A stretch of 64,000 nt of DNA from Gordonia jinghuaiqii (GCF_014041935.1 NZ_CP059491.1:3472001-3536000), one strand, 5' to 3'. Numbered from the stretch's first letter, positions 20,749 through 31,309 are shown. Notes: a model not told the origin generated them from the sequence alone. A program made the numbers and translations.

Positions 20749-21372
20749 GTGATGTCAGCAGGTTCCGATGACACCCCCAAGGGCCCGGATAACGATGATC
20801 CCGACAGCCATGACCCCCACGACAGCCATGACCCCGACGACGGCGATGTCCACGACGCTCGCGGCCGGCTGAGCCCCGCACTGGTGGCGACCCTGGTGGC
20901 CGTCCCGATCATGGTCATCGCGGGCTTCATCACCTTCGCCGCGCTCCGGCCCGACCCGGCGACCCCCATCGAGTCGTATGCCTCGCAGGGCCCGGTGTCC
21001 GCGGAGTGCACGCGGCTGCTCGCCGAAGCGCCGGAGACCTTCGAGGGTTTCGGCGCCAAGGAGATCTCCGGTGACCGCGCGACCTGGCCCGCAGCGGGCG
21101 CCGGCGACAACATGACGTTGCGATGCGGAGTGGCGCGGCCCGCCGAGCTGGCACCGACCAGCAACTTGCAGGAGATCCACGCGTCCGGGCAGCCAGGCGT
21201 GCAGTGGTTCATCACCGACACCATCGACGGCGCCGGTCAGGCGTATGTCTGCGTCGACCATCGCCCGTACGTCGCGATGTGGGTGCCCGCGACGGCCGGC
21301 AACGGACCGATCACCGACATCTCCGGCCTGATCGCCCGCGTCCTCGATCGCGGGCCGCTGGACTTCGGCTGA
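20749..21372 (+). CDS. DUF3515 membrane-anchored protein
   Basis: 207 residues. The first 40 or so residues are Asp/His-rich with near-repeats (DDPDSHDPHDSHDPDDGDVHD), followed by one TM segment (LVATLVAVPIMVIAGFITFA, about 47-66) and an outside domain with paired Cys (SAECTRLL, LRCGVARP, YVCVDHRP). DUF3515 is conserved in mycolic-acid bacteria, function unknown. Start GTG 20749 or ATG 20752. The gene converges on gpsA with 28 bases between; in M. tuberculosis ddlA sits here but is not seen in this window. Confidence 0.88.
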   Translation: MMSAGSDDTPKGPDNDDPDSHDPHDSHDPDDGDVHDARGRLSPALVATLVAVPIMVIAGFITFAALRPDPATPIESYASQGPVSAECTRLLAEAPETFEGFGAKEISGDRATWPAAGAGDNMTLRCGVARPAELAPTSNLQEIHASGQPGVQWFITDTIDGAGQAYVCVDHRPYVAMWVPATAGNGPITDISGLIARVLDRGPLDFG

Positions 21373-21400
21373 GGGGCCTCTCTCGCGACAGCCCGGAGTC

Positions 21401-22408
21401 TCAGTCTCGGTAGATCTCCGGCTTGGTGCTACGGCCGAGCAACGAGCTGATGGCGTCGGCGACCGACGTCCCGTCGTGACAGACCCCGTGAACCGCATCC
21501 GTCAACGGCATCGGCACCTGATGCTTCTCCGCGAGGGCACGCACCGACGAACACGACTTCACCCCCTCGGCGACCTGCCCGTTGGTGGCTTCCTGGGCCT
21601 CGGCCATCGTCGCCCCCTCCCCCAGACGAGCCCCGAACGAGCGATTGCGCGACAGCGGTGACGAACACGTCGCCACGAGATCGCCGATCCCCGCTAGCCC
21701 TGCCAGGGTCTCGATCTGCGCGCCCACCGCGACACCGAGCCGGATGGTCTCGGCCAGCCCGCGCGTGATGATGGTGGCGAGCGTGTTCTGCCCGAAACCC
21801 ACACCGCTGGCCATCCCGCACGCCAGCGCGATCACGTTCTTGGCCGAGCCGCCGATCTCGCAGCCGATCACGTCGGTGTTGGTGTACGGCCGGAAGTAGC
21901 GGGTGCTGAACGCGCTCTGCAGGGTGACCGCGCGGGACTCGTCCACGCACGCAATGACCGTGGCCGCCGGCTGCTCCTCGGCGATCTCGCGCGCGAGATT
22001 CGGGCCGGTCAGCACCGCGATCCGGTCGTCGGCGACCCCGGTCACCTCGGCGATGACCTCGCTCATCCGCAGCAAGCTGCCGGATTCGATGCCCTTGGCC
22101 AAGGACACCAGCGACGCCTCCGACCCGATGTACGGAGTCCACTGCACGAGATTGTCGCGCAGCGACTGCGACGGCACACCACACACGACGATGTCTGCGC
22201 CCATGAGTGCGTCCACCGGCGAGCTCGTCGCGGTCAGTTCCGGCGGCAACTCGATGCCGGGGAGATAGTCGGCGTTGGTGTGCTCGGTATTGATCGCCTC
22301 GGCCAGCTCGGGGCGTCGTGCCCAGATGACCGTGTCGGTCCCGGCGTCGACGAGGACCTTCGCCACCGAAGTCCCCCAGGAACCCGCTCCCATCACCGCC
22401 GCGCGCAC
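21401..22408 (-). CDS. gpsA: Glycerol-3-phosphate dehydrogenase [NAD(P)+]
   Basis: 335 residues from the GTG at 22408, preceded by GAGGAGG at a good distance; the ATG at 22447 would be a longer alternative. The Rossmann start [16 protein letters not shown], the catalytic Lys in [15 protein letters not shown], and the C-terminal GDLVATC are typical. It makes glycerol-3-phosphate for phospholipid synthesis. The gene faces cofC divergently across about 145 bases. Confidence 0.95.
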   Translation of the reverse strand: MRAAVMGAGSWGTSVAKVLVDAGTDTVIWARRPELAEAINTEHTNADYLPGIELPPELTATSSPVDALMGADIVVCGVPSQSLRDNLVQWTPYIGSEASLVSLAKGIESGSLLRMSEVIAEVTGVADDRIAVLTGPNLAREIAEEQPAATVIACVDESRAVTLQSAFSTRYFRPYTNTDVIGCEIGGSAKNVIALACGMASGVGFGQNTLATIITRGLAETIRLGVAVGAQIETLAGLAGIGDLVATCSSPLSRNRSFGARLGEGATMAEAQEATNGQVAEGVKSCSSVRALAEKHQVPMPLTDAVHGVCHDGTSVADAISSLLGRSTKPEIYRD

Positions 22409-22553
22409 CGCAACCTCCTCATGGGGTCCAACCACTCCGAATGCCACTCGCGGTCTCCGCAGACCGTCTGATCCCTGCTCACCCTAATGCCCCGCACCCG
22501 AGGACCTACCCGGAATGTCACCCACCACCGCCCGGTGCTCCATGATGGTCTGC

Positions 22554-23348
22554 ATGGAACACAGCGCTGTCGAGGTCGACCCGGTGGACATCCACCCGGT
22601 GGACATCAACCGCGGCGCCGCCCCACCCGCGGCGACGACGGTCGCGGCGGTGCTCGCGGTCAAGAATCTGCACCGCGCGAAATCGCGGCTGGCCGCCACG
22701 CTGTCGACCGCGTCCGAGGGCGATGACCCCACCACCCGGGGATCCCTGGTGCTGGCCATGTTCCTCGACACCGTGGCCGCCCTGCGTGGCGCGGGTGTCA
22801 CACGGATCGTCGTCGTCAGCCCCGACGACGAGGTTCTGGCAACCGCACGCCGGTCGGACATCCACGGTCTACCCGAGGCGCCGGCAGGCTCGTCGACGAC
22901 GTCCGGGCTGAACGCCGCCTTCGGCTACGGCGCACGCTGGGCCCACGAGACCTGGCAGGAGTCCACCGACCTCCTGTTCGTCCAGGCCGACCTGCCCGCG
23001 GCGACGAGCGCCTCGTTCATCGAGGTGCTGCGCGAGACACCGCACCACCGGTCCGGTTTCGTCACCGACCGGGACGGCACCGGCACGGTTCTGCTCCACG
23101 GGTCTCTACTCCACAAGTCTCTACTGCAGGGGGCCGCCGATCCGCACGGGTCGCCCGTTCTCGACTGGACGCCGCGGTTCGGTCCGGACTCCGCGGCGGC
23201 ACACCGGGCGGCGGGCGCGGTCGAACTCGATCCGGGCCGGCGGCGCTGGGCCGACCTGCGCACCGATGTCGACACCGCAACGGATCTCGCCGCGGCGCAC
23301 GAATTGGGTCTCGGGGCACACACCATCGAGGCGTTGCGTCACCTCTGA
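22554..23348 (+). CDS. cofC: Phosphoenolpyruvate/2-phospho-L-lactate guanylyltransferase (F420 synthesis)
   Basis: 264 residues if the ATG at 22554 is used; several in-frame starts lie upstream to 22515 and the choice is uncertain because no clear ribosome site is seen. AAVLAVKNLHRAKSRLA is the nucleotidyltransferase P-loop region and LFVQADLP the metal site. The family makes the GDP-linked intermediate for coenzyme F420; the mycobacterial protein (Rv2983, FbiD) uses phosphoenolpyruvate. It lies between gpsA and ppk1 as in M. tuberculosis. An odd loop (LLHGSLLHKSLLQ) interrupts the fold. Confidence 0.85.
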   Translation: MEHSAVEVDPVDIHPVDINRGAAPPAATTVAAVLAVKNLHRAKSRLAATLSTASEGDDPTTRGSLVLAMFLDTVAALRGAGVTRIVVVSPDDEVLATARRSDIHGLPEAPAGSSTTSGLNAAFGYGARWAHETWQESTDLLFVQADLPAATSASFIEVLRETPHHRSGFVTDRDGTGTVLLHGSLLHKSLLQGAADPHGSPVLDWTPRFGPDSAAAHRAAGAVELDPGRRRWADLRTDVDTATDLAAAHELGLGAHTIEALRHL

Positions 23349-23455
23349 GTGAGCGACGCCGGGCAGACCCGGCGAATCCGTCGACCCGCACGCCCCGGAC
23401 CTCAGTCGACCCCTGACCATGCACGCCGGTCCTGACGATGGGTCATGATTGTCGG

Positions 23456-25648
23456 GTGAGCCCCGCTGACGACAACGCTTCGCAGACCCCCGTGGTCACC
23501 ACGACACCGATCCCCAACGCACCGCCCGCCGCGACCCTGCTGCCCGACGAGTCCGCAGACCTCCCCGAGGATCGGTACCTCAATCGGGAATTGAGCTGGC
23601 TGGACTTCAACTCGCGCGTGCTGGCACTCGCCGAGGACACCTCGCTGCCACTGCTCGAACGCGCGAAGTTCCTCGCGATCTTCGCCTCGAACCTCGACGA
23701 GTTCTTCATGGTGAGGGTCGCCGGCCTGAAACGACGCGACGAGACCGGACTGTCGGTGCGGTCCGCCGACGGATTGTCGCCGCGCGAACAGCTGATGCGC
23801 ATCGCCGGGCGTACCCAGACCATCGCCGATCGCCACGCCCGGGTCTTCCTCAATTCGGTCCGCCCCGCGTTGGCCGACAACGACATCTACGTGGTGACGT
23901 GGTCGCAGCTCACCGAAGAGCAGCGCGCCCGGATGGTCGACTACTTCTCCGACGAGGTCTTCCCGGTCCTCACCCCGCTGGCGGTCGACCCCGCACACCC
24001 CTTCCCCTACATCAGCGGGCTGTCCCTGAACCTCGCGGTGACCGTGCGCGACATCAACGAGACCGGCGAGCACTTCGCCCGAGTCAAGGTCCCCGACAAC
24101 GTCAACCGTTTCATCCGCGTGGACCGGCACGCGCCGTATCGCGGCCCCGACGACACCAAGAAGCGTGCGGTGTATCTGCCGATGGAGAGCCTCATCGCGG
24201 CCAACCTCGGCACTCTCTTCCCCGGCATGGAAGTCGTTGAGCACCACGCGTTCCGGATCACCCGGAACGCCGACTTCGAAGTCGAGGAGGACCGCGACGA
24301 GGACCTCCTCCAGGCCCTCGAACGAGAACTCGCGCGACGTCGTTTCGGTTCGCCGGTCCGGCTCGAGGTCGCCGACGACATGAGCGAGCACATGCTCGAG
24401 TTGCTCCTGCGCGAGCTCGAGGTCAACCCCGCCGACGTCATCCAGGTCCCCGGACTCCTCGATCTGTCATCGCTTTTCGAGATCTACGGCCTGGACCGGC
24501 CCCACCTCAAGGACCGCCCGTTCGTCCCCGCGACCCATCCGGCCTTCGGTGAGCGCGAGACGCCCAAGAGTGTCTTCTCGACGCTGCGCGACGGCGACGT
24601 CCTGGTCCATCACCCCTACGACTCGTTCTCGACCAGCGTGCAACGGTTCGTCGAACAGGCCGCAGCAGATCCTCAGGTACTGGCCATCAAACAGACGCTG
24701 TACCGCACCTCCGGCGACTCCCCGATCGTCAACTCGCTCATCGACGCCGCGGAGGCCGGCAAACAGGTCGTCGCCCTGGTGGAGATCAAAGCGCGGTTCG
24801 ACGAACAGGCGAACATCAAGTGGGCGCGCAAACTCGAGCAGGCGGGCGTCCACGTCGTCTACGGGCTCGTCGGGCTCAAGACTCACTGCAAGACCTGTCT
24901 GGTGGTGCGCCGCGAGGGTTCGACCATCAAGCGGTACTGCCACATCGGCACCGGCAACTACAACCCGAAGACCGCACGACTCTACGAGGACGTGGGCCTG
25001 CTGACGGCCGCGCCCGACATCGGCGCCGACCTGACCGACCTGTTCAACACCCTCACCGGATACTCGCGTAAACGGGAGTACCGCAACATCCTCGTTGCGC
25101 CCCACGGCATCCGCGCCGGCATCATCGCCCGGATCAATCGTGAGATCGAACTCTTCCGTGAGGGTGACACACGCGCGCGAATCCAGCTGAAGGCGAATGC
25201 TCTCGTCGACGAGCAGGTCATCGACGCGTTGTATCGCGCCTCGCAGAGCGGCGTGCCCGTGGACGTCGTCGTTCGTGGCATCTGCGCGCTGCGGCCGGGC
25301 ATGGAGGGGGTCAGTGACAACATTCACGTGCGATCGATTCTCGGCCAGTTCCTCGAGCACTCGCGAATCCTGCATTTCGGTGCGCAGAACGAGTATTGGT
25401 TCGGCAGCGCCGACATGATGCACCGCAACCTCGACCGGCGCGTGGAGGTGATGGTGAACGTTCGCGACGACCGGCTCGCCGGCGAACTCGGCGAGATCTT
25501 CGCCTCGGCGCTGGACCCGCGTACGCGCTGCTGGGTCCTGCACTCCGACGGCAGTTGGGTGGCCTCACCCGCCGAAGGTGAAGAGGTCCGCGATCATCAG
25601 CGACAGATGATGCGCCGCAATCGTCGTCGGCCGGACACCAACTCGTGA
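23456..25648 (+). CDS. ppk1: Polyphosphate kinase 1
   Basis: 730 residues from the GTG at 23456 (an ATG at 23438 is in frame). Ppk1 makes polyphosphate from ATP at the membrane. The N-domain [15 protein letters not shown] is diagnostic. The two phospholipase-D-like halves carry the active-site His pair: [16 protein letters not shown] and [20 protein letters not shown]. The His-Cys-Lys version of the first motif is slightly unusual but both His are kept. It follows cofC and precedes mutT1, the mycobacterial order. Confidence 0.96.
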   Translation: MSPADDNASQTPVVTTTPIPNAPPAATLLPDESADLPEDRYLNRELSWLDFNSRVLALAEDTSLPLLERAKFLAIFASNLDEFFMVRVAGLKRRDETGLSVRSADGLSPREQLMRIAGRTQTIADRHARVFLNSVRPALADNDIYVVTWSQLTEEQRARMVDYFSDEVFPVLTPLAVDPAHPFPYISGLSLNLAVTVRDINETGEHFARVKVPDNVNRFIRVDRHAPYRGPDDTKKRAVYLPMESLIAANLGTLFPGMEVVEHHAFRITRNADFEVEEDRDEDLLQALERELARRRFGSPVRLEVADDMSEHMLELLLRELEVNPADVIQVPGLLDLSSLFEIYGLDRPHLKDRPFVPATHPAFGERETPKSVFSTLRDGDVLVHHPYDSFSTSVQRFVEQAAADPQVLAIKQTLYRTSGDSPIVNSLIDAAEAGKQVVALVEIKARFDEQANIKWARKLEQAGVHVVYGLVGLKTHCKTCLVVRREGSTIKRYCHIGTGNYNPKTARLYEDVGLLTAAPDIGADLTDLFNTLTGYSRKREYRNILVAPHGIRAGIIARINREIELFREGDTRARIQLKANALVDEQVIDALYRASQSGVPVDVVVRGICALRPGMEGVSDNIHVRSILGQFLEHSRILHFGAQNEYWFGSADMMHRNLDRRVEVMVNVRDDRLAGELGEIFASALDPRTRCWVLHSDGSWVASPAEGEEVRDHQRQMMRRNRRRPDTNS

Positions 25649-25690
25649 CCCGCACCGGTCTGTAACCTTCGACGCCTAACATCACCCACG

Positions 25691-26608
25691 ATGGCGAAGA
25701 CAACGAAGAGTGTGTGGGCCGCTGGCGGAGTGGTCTGGCGGCCGGGAATGTCGGGTTCCACTGCGGCCGCGGATCTCGAGCTCGCCGTGGTCCACCGGCC
25801 CCGGTACGACGACTGGACCCTGCCCAAGGGCAAGGGCGAGTCGGGCGAGACGCTGATCGACACCGCGGTACGTGAGATCGCCGAGGAGACCGGGCAACAC
25901 GTCGTCCTGGGCCGGTACCTCGACGACGTCCACTACGACCTCGGCAGCACGCGCAAGCACGTGCGCTACTGGTCGGCGCGTGCCACCGGGGGGACGTTCA
26001 CCGCCGGTCACGAGGTCGACGACCTCCGCTGGGTCTCGGTGGACAAGGCACGAAAGTTGCTGAGCTACCCTCTCGACCGGGCGATCCTGCAGGAGTTCAC
26101 GCGGTTGCCGGCGGACCTGCACACCTTCTTGTTGGTGCGGCATGCGAAGGCCGGGCGGCGGTCGAGGTACAAGGGCGACGACCGCCTGCGGCCCCTGGAC
26201 AAGGTCGGCCGTGCCCAGGCGGCGGCGCTGGTTCCGCTCCTGCTCGCTTTCGGGGCGGCGCGCATCCATGCCGCCGACCGGGTGCGATGCGAACAGACCC
26301 TGGAGCCGTTGCGCGCGCGGTTGGACACCGAACTGCACATCGAGCCCGACCTGTCCGAAGAGGCCTACCGCACGAATCCGACAGCGACGCAACGTCGAAT
26401 CCGCGAGCTCGCGTCCGAAATGCCGGAAACCCTGGCTGTCTGCAGCCAGGGCAAGGTGATCCCGCCGCTCATGGACTGGTGGGCGGAACAGGACGGAATC
26501 TCGTTGCCCAAGGCATCGAATCGCAAGGGCAGCGTGTGGGTTCTGTCCCTGGACGACGGCCGACTGGTGGCCGCCGATCACATCGCCAGTCCGCTGCCGA
26601 CCGACTGA
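25691..26608 (+). CDS. mutT1: Nudix hydrolase fused to histidine-phosphatase domain (MutT1)
   Basis: 305 residues. The Nudix domain (1-140) has the box GKGESGETLIDTAVREIAEETG. The C-terminal domain begins TFLLVRHAKAG with the phosphohistidine RHx. Mycobacterial MutT1 (Rv2985) has this architecture; it degrades 8-oxo-dGTP and diadenosine polyphosphates to protect DNA. It lies 42 bases after ppk1 and before a bidirectional terminator shared with hupB. Confidence 0.93.
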   Translation: MAKTTKSVWAAGGVVWRPGMSGSTAAADLELAVVHRPRYDDWTLPKGKGESGETLIDTAVREIAEETGQHVVLGRYLDDVHYDLGSTRKHVRYWSARATGGTFTAGHEVDDLRWVSVDKARKLLSYPLDRAILQEFTRLPADLHTFLLVRHAKAGRRSRYKGDDRLRPLDKVGRAQAAALVPLLLAFGAARIHAADRVRCEQTLEPLRARLDTELHIEPDLSEEAYRTNPTATQRRIRELASEMPETLAVCSQGKVIPPLMDWWAEQDGISLPKASNRKGSVWVLSLDDGRLVAADHIASPLPTD

Positions 26609-26660
26609 ACCGTGCTCACCCGGCGCTCCCCGCCCCCGGATTCGCCCACCCCCACATACA

Positions 26661-26699
26661 GTTCAACCCCTGGCGGGGGAAGTACACCAGGGGTTGAAC
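26661..26699. terminator. Bidirectional terminator between mutT1 and hupB
   Basis: A perfect 13-bp stem (GTTCAACCCCTGG paired with CCAGGGGTTGAAC) with a 13-base loop sits between the convergent genes. There is no strong T-run. Confidence 0.8.
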
Positions 26700-26727
26700 G
26701 AACGTGCTGGCCGCGTGAGCGGGTGGG

Positions 26728-27354
26728 TCAGCGGCGAGTGGCCTTCTTGGCCGGAGCCTTCTTTGCCGCAGTCTTCTTGGCCGGAGCCTTCTTTGCCGCG
26801 GTGGCCTTCTTTGCCGGAGCCGCCTTCTTGGCCGGGGTGGCCTTCTTTGCCGCCGTGGTCTTCTTGGCCGGGGTGGCCTTCTTGGCCGCCGTGGTCTTCT
26901 TGGCCGGCGTGGCCTTCTTGGCCGCGGTGGTCTTCGCCGGAGCCTTCTTGGCCGCGGTCTTCTTGGCCGGGGTGGCCTTCTTGGCCGCGGTCTTCTTGGC
27001 CGGTGCAGCCTTCTTCGCCGCCGTGGTGGTCGTGCCGCTACCGCGCTTCACAGCCGGACCGGTCGCGGCGAGCTTCTGCTTGCCGGCCACGACGGCCTTG
27101 AACTGCGCGCCCGGACGGAACGCCGGGACCGACGTGGCGCGGACCTTCACGGTCTCGCCGGTGCGCGGGTTGCGAGCGACGCGCGGTGCGCGCTTCCGCT
27201 TTTCGAATACGCCGAAGCCGGTGATCGTCACGCTCTCGCCCTTGTTGACCGCGCGCACGATCGTGTCGACGACGAGCTCGACGGCTTCTGTCGCAGTCTT
27301 GCGATCCGCGTCGAGCTTCTTGGTCAGCTCATCAATGAGCTCCGCCTTGTTCAT
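26728..27354 (-). CDS. hupB: HU-like DNA-binding protein with a lysine/alanine-rich tail
   Basis: 208 residues from the ATG at 27354, with GGAGGT upstream; the in-frame extension to 27483 lacks conserved sequence. Residues 1-95 are the HU domain ([41 protein letters not shown]). The tail (about 108-208) repeats PAKK/AAKK units such as [11 protein letters not shown], as in mycobacterial HupB, which uses an AAKK/PAKK-rich arm to compact DNA. The encoding DNA at 26740-27025 is itself repetitive. Reader note: repeat copy number could vary between strains. Confidence 0.97.
   Translation of the reverse strand: MNKAELIDELTKKLDADRKTATEAVELVVDTIVRAVNKGESVTITGFGVFEKRKRAPRVARNPRTGETVKVRATSVPAFRPGAQFKAVVAGKQKLAATGPAVKRGSGTTTTAAKKAAPAKKTAAKKATPAKKTAAKKAPAKTTAAKKATPAKKTTAAKKATPAKKTTAAKKATPAKKAAPAKKATAAKKAPAKKTAAKKAPAKKATRR
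26740..27025 (-). repeat. Imperfect repeats encoding the PAKK/AAKK tail of HupB
   Basis: The plus strand shows many near-identical copies of TTCTTGGCCGGGGTGGCC and related words, several separated by 30 bases. They encode Lys/Ala/Pro-rich units. Their similarity makes the tract prone to length change by recombination or slippage. Confidence 0.85.
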
Positions 27355-27528
27355 GAGTACCTCCGCAAGCTGATCTGACCGAGTTTTCGGCCAGCTATCC
27401 ACACACGGTAAACGTCGAATTTGAAAACGTCCATCTTCCACGCCAATTAAGACGCCGTGTTGCGAAATCGCATGGGAGCTCACGCCGGTCCCGACCGCTA
27501 CGAGACCGCCCGCCGCGCGGCGCGTCGA

Positions 27529-28122
27529 TCAGTCGGAGAGGGTGCGCGGCTTGAACGACGGACGTGACGCCTCATACTCGGAAATGCTCTCTACCTGGCG
27601 CAACGTCAGGCCGATGTCGTCCAGACCCTCCAGCAGACGCCACCGCGTGTAGTCATCAATTGCCAACGGCACCACGAGGTCTCCGGCAGTGACGGTCTTA
27701 TCGACAAGGCTCACCGTCACTTCCAGACCGGGACTCTCCTCGAGACGCTTCCAGAGCAGCTCGACGTCGGACTGCTCGACCTGGGCGGCCACCAGGCCGG
27801 CCTTGCCCGCGTTGCCGCGGAAGATGTCGGCGAAGCGCGACGAGATCACCACGCGGAAGCCGAAATCGGACAGGGCCCACACGGCGTGCTCCCGCGAGGA
27901 GCCGGTCCCGAAGTCGGGCCCGGCCACCAGGACAGACCCGCGGCTCCAGGGTTCGTTGTTCAGGATGAAGTCGGGATCGGTGCGCCACCCGGCGAACAGA
28001 CCGTCCTCAAAGCCGGTGCGCGTCACCCGCTTCAGGTAGACGGCCGGGATGATCTGGTCGGTGTCGACGTTGCTGCGTCGCAGCGGGACGCCGATGCCGG
28101 TGTGTTCGGTGAACGGTTGCAT
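27529..28122 (-). CDS. leuD: 3-isopropylmalate dehydratase small subunit
   Basis: 197 residues. The swivel domain is clear: [33 protein letters not shown] and [32 protein letters not shown]. With LeuC it isomerises isopropylmalate in leucine synthesis. It lies 171 bases downstream of leuC on the same strand, wider than usual; a hairpin is not obvious in the gap, so co-transcription is likely but not shown. Confidence 0.97.
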   Translation of the reverse strand: MQPFTEHTGIGVPLRRSNVDTDQIIPAVYLKRVTRTGFEDGLFAGWRTDPDFILNNEPWSRGSVLVAGPDFGTGSSREHAVWALSDFGFRVVISSRFADIFRGNAGKAGLVAAQVEQSDVELLWKRLEESPGLEVTVSLVDKTVTAGDLVVPLAIDDYTRWRLLEGLDDIGLTLRQVESISEYEASRPSFKPRTLSD

Positions 28123-28293
28123 TGTTCAAGTCCCTGTTCGAATGATCTGTCTGGGATGGAGGTTCGTGGTGCGTGCCGCCGCGATACCCGGCGACGGTCG
28201 AGGCAACACGTTGGCAGTCAGCGACATTGGCCGCCCTGGCCGTTGTCGCACCGAGCCATTGGTTGCAAGGCGAAACTGTCTCGGTTCCGTGAC

Positions 28294-29730
28294 TCAACCG
28301 AGATCGGCGGGGGCGGACAGCGTGCCGCGAACGGCAGTGGCGGCCGCCACCTCCGGGGAGACGAGGTGTGTTCGCCCACCCTTGCCCTGTCGCCCTTCGA
28401 AATTGCGGTTCGATGTCGACGCGCAGCGCTCGCCGGGGGCGAGCTGGTCGGGGTTCATCCCCAGGCACATCGAACACCCGGCCTGACGCCATTCGGCACC
28501 GGCGCCGAGGAAGATCTCGCCCAGCCCTTCCTCTTCGGCCTGCGCGCGCACCCTCATCGAGCCGGGCACGATGAGCATCCGCATCCCGTCCGCGACCTTG
28601 CGGCCCTTCAGGATGCCGGCGACGGCACGCAGATCCTCGATGCGGCCGTTGGTGCACGAACCGACGAACACGGTGTCGACCCTGATGTCGCGCAGCGGAG
28701 TTCCCGGCTCCAGATCCATGTACTCGAGCGCCTTCGCCGCGGCGCTCGCCTTGACCTCGTCGCCGTAGTCGGCCGGGTTCGGCACCGTCGCACCCAGCGG
28801 CGCACCCTGACCCGGGTTGGTACCCCAGGTGACGAACGGGGTCAGTTCCGTGGCGTCGATGTGGACCTCGGCATCGAACGTGGCATCCGGATCGGTGCGC
28901 AGACTGTCCCAATAGGCAACAGCAGCATCCCAATCGGCACCCTGCGGGGCATGCGGCCGACCCTTGAGGAATTCGTAGGTCACCTCGTCGGGCGCGATCA
29001 TCCCGGCACGGGCACCGGCCTCGATCGACATGTTGCAGACCGTCATCCGGGCCTCCATCGACAGTTTCCGGATCGCCTCGCCGCGGTACTCGAGCACGTA
29101 GCCCTGGCCTCCGCCCGTGCCGATCTTCGCGATGATCGCCAGGATCAGATCCTTGCTCGTGACCCCCGGCGGCAGTTCGCCGTCGACATTGATCGCCATC
29201 GTCTTGAACGGGCGCAGCGACAGGGTCTGGGTCGCAAGCACATGTTCGACCTCACTCGTACCGATACCCATCGCGATCGCCCCGAAGGCACCGTGGGTCG
29301 CGGTGTGACTGTCGCCGCACACAACCGTCATCCCGGGCTGGGTCAGACCCAGCTGCGGGCCGACCACGTGGACGATGCCCTGCTCGGCGTCGCCCATGGG
29401 GTGCAGGCGGATTCCGAACTCCGCGCAGTTGCTGCGGAGCGTGTCGACCTGCGTGCGGGACACGGGATCGGCGATGGGTTTGTCGATGTCGACGGTCGGG
29501 ACGTTGTGGTCCTCGGTCGCGATGGTCAGGTCGGGGCGTCGGACCGGCCGACCCGCCAGGCGGAGGCCTTCGAACGCCTGCGGACTGGTGACCTCGTGCA
29601 CGAGATGGAGGTCGATGTAGATCAGGTCGGGATCGGTGTTCCCGGACGCATCGGCATCGCCGGGTACGACGACGTGGTCACGCCACACCTTCTCGGCGAG
29701 AGTAAGCGGCTGGGCTGGGCTGTTGCTCAT
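28294..29730 (-). CDS. leuC: 3-isopropylmalate dehydratase large subunit
   Basis: 478 residues from the ATG at 29730 ([15 protein letters not shown]); longer in-frame sequence upstream lies in the divergent regulator. The Fe-S cysteines are in [14 protein letters not shown] and [28 protein letters not shown] is the aconitase-fold signature. Next to it lies a divergent IclR regulator that probably controls it. Substrate is 2-isopropylmalate. Confidence 0.97.
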   Translation of the reverse strand: MSNSPAQPLTLAEKVWRDHVVVPGDADASGNTDPDLIYIDLHLVHEVTSPQAFEGLRLAGRPVRRPDLTIATEDHNVPTVDIDKPIADPVSRTQVDTLRSNCAEFGIRLHPMGDAEQGIVHVVGPQLGLTQPGMTVVCGDSHTATHGAFGAIAMGIGTSEVEHVLATQTLSLRPFKTMAINVDGELPPGVTSKDLILAIIAKIGTGGGQGYVLEYRGEAIRKLSMEARMTVCNMSIEAGARAGMIAPDEVTYEFLKGRPHAPQGADWDAAVAYWDSLRTDPDATFDAEVHIDATELTPFVTWGTNPGQGAPLGATVPNPADYGDEVKASAAAKALEYMDLEPGTPLRDIRVDTVFVGSCTNGRIEDLRAVAGILKGRKVADGMRMLIVPGSMRVRAQAEEEGLGEIFLGAGAEWRQAGCSMCLGMNPDQLAPGERCASTSNRNFEGRQGKGGRTHLVSPEVAAATAVRGTLSAPADLG

Positions 29731-29814
29731 GGCTGCACTCGATATCTTCTCGGGTTCCACGGACGGCGCACGCTCTCGGCTGGCGATCGACGTGCATCTC
29801 ACTATTTGGACAGC

Positions 29815-29820
29815 TAGTAT
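29815..29820 (+). promoter_or_regulatory. Candidate -10 element of the IclR gene (leaderless) near the leuCD operator region
   Basis: TAGTAT lies six bases ahead of the IclR ATG at 29827, so the mRNA may start at the codon itself. The neighbouring TTTGGACAGCTAGTATC is AT-rich for this genome, and GGAC/GTCC arms flank it (29808-29825). This is a plausible regulator site controlling leuCD and the regulator itself. Confidence 0.4.
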
Positions 29821-29826
29821 CGTCCT

Positions 29827-30561
29827 ATGGGAAAGGATAGCGCATCCGAGATCAGCAGCGGAATCGGTGTGCTCGACAAGTCCGTGGCTGTATTGCACGC
29901 GATCGCCGAAGCTCCGCGCAACCTCTCGGAGCTGTGCGAACGCACCGGCCTCCCCCGCGCGACCGCACATCGACTCGCCGTCGGCCTCGAGACCCACCGC
30001 TTCCTCACCCGCGACGTCACCGGGCGCTGGCAGCCCGGCCCCGTCCTCGGCGAACTCGCCTCCTCGGCACACGATTCGGTGACCGAATCGGCACTGATGG
30101 TCCTTCCCCGACTGCGCGACATCACCGGCGAGTCCGTTCAGGTCTATCGCCGCGAGGGCGCCGAGCGGGTGTGCGTCGCCGCCATGGAACCGCCCACCGG
30201 ACTTCGGGACACGGTCCCGGTCGGCACCCGGTTTCCGATGAGCGCGGGCTCGGCGGCCAAGGTCCTGCTCGCCTGGGCCGAGCCGAGCACCCAGCGCGCG
30301 CTGCTGCACGACACCGTCTTCAGCGAGCGCACCCTGCACGAGATCCGGCGGCGCGGTTGGGCGCAGAGCGCCGGTGAGCGAGCCGCAGGCGTGGCGAGCG
30401 TCTCCGCACCGGTCCGCGACGGCAACGGCGATGTGGTCGCCGCGATCTCGGTCTCCGGCCCCATCGACCGGATGGGTCGCCGCCCCGGCGCGCGGTGGGC
30501 AGCCGATCTGCTCGCCGCCGCGGACGCGATCCACAAGCGACTGCAGACCTCCCGCGCCTGA
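29827..30561 (+). CDS. IclR-family regulator of leucine genes (LtbR/NdgR-like)
   Basis: 244 residues. The N-terminal winged helix reads [23 protein letters not shown]...[20 protein letters not shown], and the C-terminal effector domain contains [24 protein letters not shown] and AAISVSGP. It faces leuC divergently across 96 bases, the arrangement of Rv2989 and of corynebacterial LtbR / streptomycete NdgR, which repress leucine and related amino-acid genes. The role here rests on that context. The mRNA may be leaderless (see the -10 element). Confidence 0.92.
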   Translation: MGKDSASEISSGIGVLDKSVAVLHAIAEAPRNLSELCERTGLPRATAHRLAVGLETHRFLTRDVTGRWQPGPVLGELASSAHDSVTESALMVLPRLRDITGESVQVYRREGAERVCVAAMEPPTGLRDTVPVGTRFPMSAGSAAKVLLAWAEPSTQRALLHDTVFSERTLHEIRRRGWAQSAGERAAGVASVSAPVRDGNGDVVAAISVSGPIDRMGRRPGARWAADLLAAADAIHKRLQTSRA

Positions 30562-30607
30562 GGCACTTACGGTTCCACCCGTCCGCGCCGTCGGCTAGCG
30601 TCGAGGA

Positions 30608-31105
30608 ATGGGAGTCAATCAACGCAATCAGATCGTCATGTCCGAGACGGAGATCGACGAGTTCGTCACCCGCAGCCGCACGGCCACCCTCGCCACCACG
30701 GGCCCCGACGGCGGCATCCACCTCGTCGCGATGTGGTACGGGATCATCGACGGCGAGATCTGGTTCGAGACCAAGGCCAAGTCACAGAAGGCGGTCAACC
30801 TCCGCCGCAACAATCGCTGCTCGGTCATGATCGAGGACGGCGACACCTACGACACACTCCGCGGCGTCGCCTTCGAGGGGACCGCCGAGATCCTCGACGA
30901 CCCGGACTCGTGCCTGCGGGTCGGCATCAGCGTCTGGGAGCGCTACACGGCCCCCTACACCGAGGAGTCGCGGCCGTTCGTCGAGCAGATGATGCACAAG
31001 CGCGTGGCCGTCCGTGTCGTACCGTCGCGGACGCGCTCCTGGGATCATCGCAAACTCGGCATTCCCGAGATGCCGGCGTCGGGCAGCACCGCCGAATTCT
31101 TGTGA
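30608..31105 (+). CDS. Pyridoxamine 5'-phosphate oxidase-fold (FDOR-type) protein
   Basis: 165 residues. A split-barrel flavin-binding fold is clear: RTATLATTGPDGGIHLVAMWYGIIDGEIWFETKAKSQKAVNLRRN and FEGTAEILDD. Position and sequence match Rv2991, a member of the F420/flavin-dependent FDOR-B group. The cofactor and substrate are uncertain. It lies 46 bases after the IclR gene, ahead of a strong terminator. Confidence 0.85.
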   Translation: MGVNQRNQIVMSETEIDEFVTRSRTATLATTGPDGGIHLVAMWYGIIDGEIWFETKAKSQKAVNLRRNNRCSVMIEDGDTYDTLRGVAFEGTAEILDDPDSCLRVGISVWERYTAPYTEESRPFVEQMMHKRVAVRVVPSRTRSWDHRKLGIPEMPASGSTAEFL

Positions 31106-31195
31106 GCCCCATGCCCTGAGCCATACCTGCCCGCCGACCGGGCATGTCGCGTGTGACCTTCGCGACATGCCCGACAACCCATGTCCCGCACAGCA

Positions 31196-31232
31196 AAACA
31201 CCCTCCCTCTGCGCTGCAGAGGGAGGGTGTTT
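31196..31232. terminator. Strong bidirectional terminator (FDOR gene / tRNA-Glu)
   Basis: A perfect 17-bp stem (arms 31196-31212 and 31216-31232) has a 3-base GCT loop. T-rich ends occur in both directions: GTTT on the plus strand, GTGTTTT on the minus strand. It ends the tRNA-Glu transcript on the minus strand and the FDOR transcript on the plus strand. Confidence 0.93.
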
Positions 31233-31236
31233 GTTG

Positions 31237-31309
31237 TAGCCCCGACGGGATTCGAACCCGCGCTACCGCCTTGAGAGGGCGGCGTCCTAGGCCGCTAGAC
31301 GACGGGGCC
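31237..31309 (-). tRNA. tRNA-Glu (CTC)
   Basis: 73 nt. The cloverleaf is intact: acceptor GGCCCCG with CGGGGCT, anticodon stem CCGCC/GGCGG around loop CTCTCAA with anticodon CTC, and T-arm GTTCGAATC. The first acceptor pair is a G-T wobble. CCA is not encoded. A terminator follows closely. It is 53 bases from tRNA-Gln, both downstream of gltX. Confidence 0.96.

Noticed and set aside
23438..23455. ATG 23438 as ppk1 start
   Set aside because: Not excluded, but MGHDCR has no support over the GTG at 23456 and adds only six residues.
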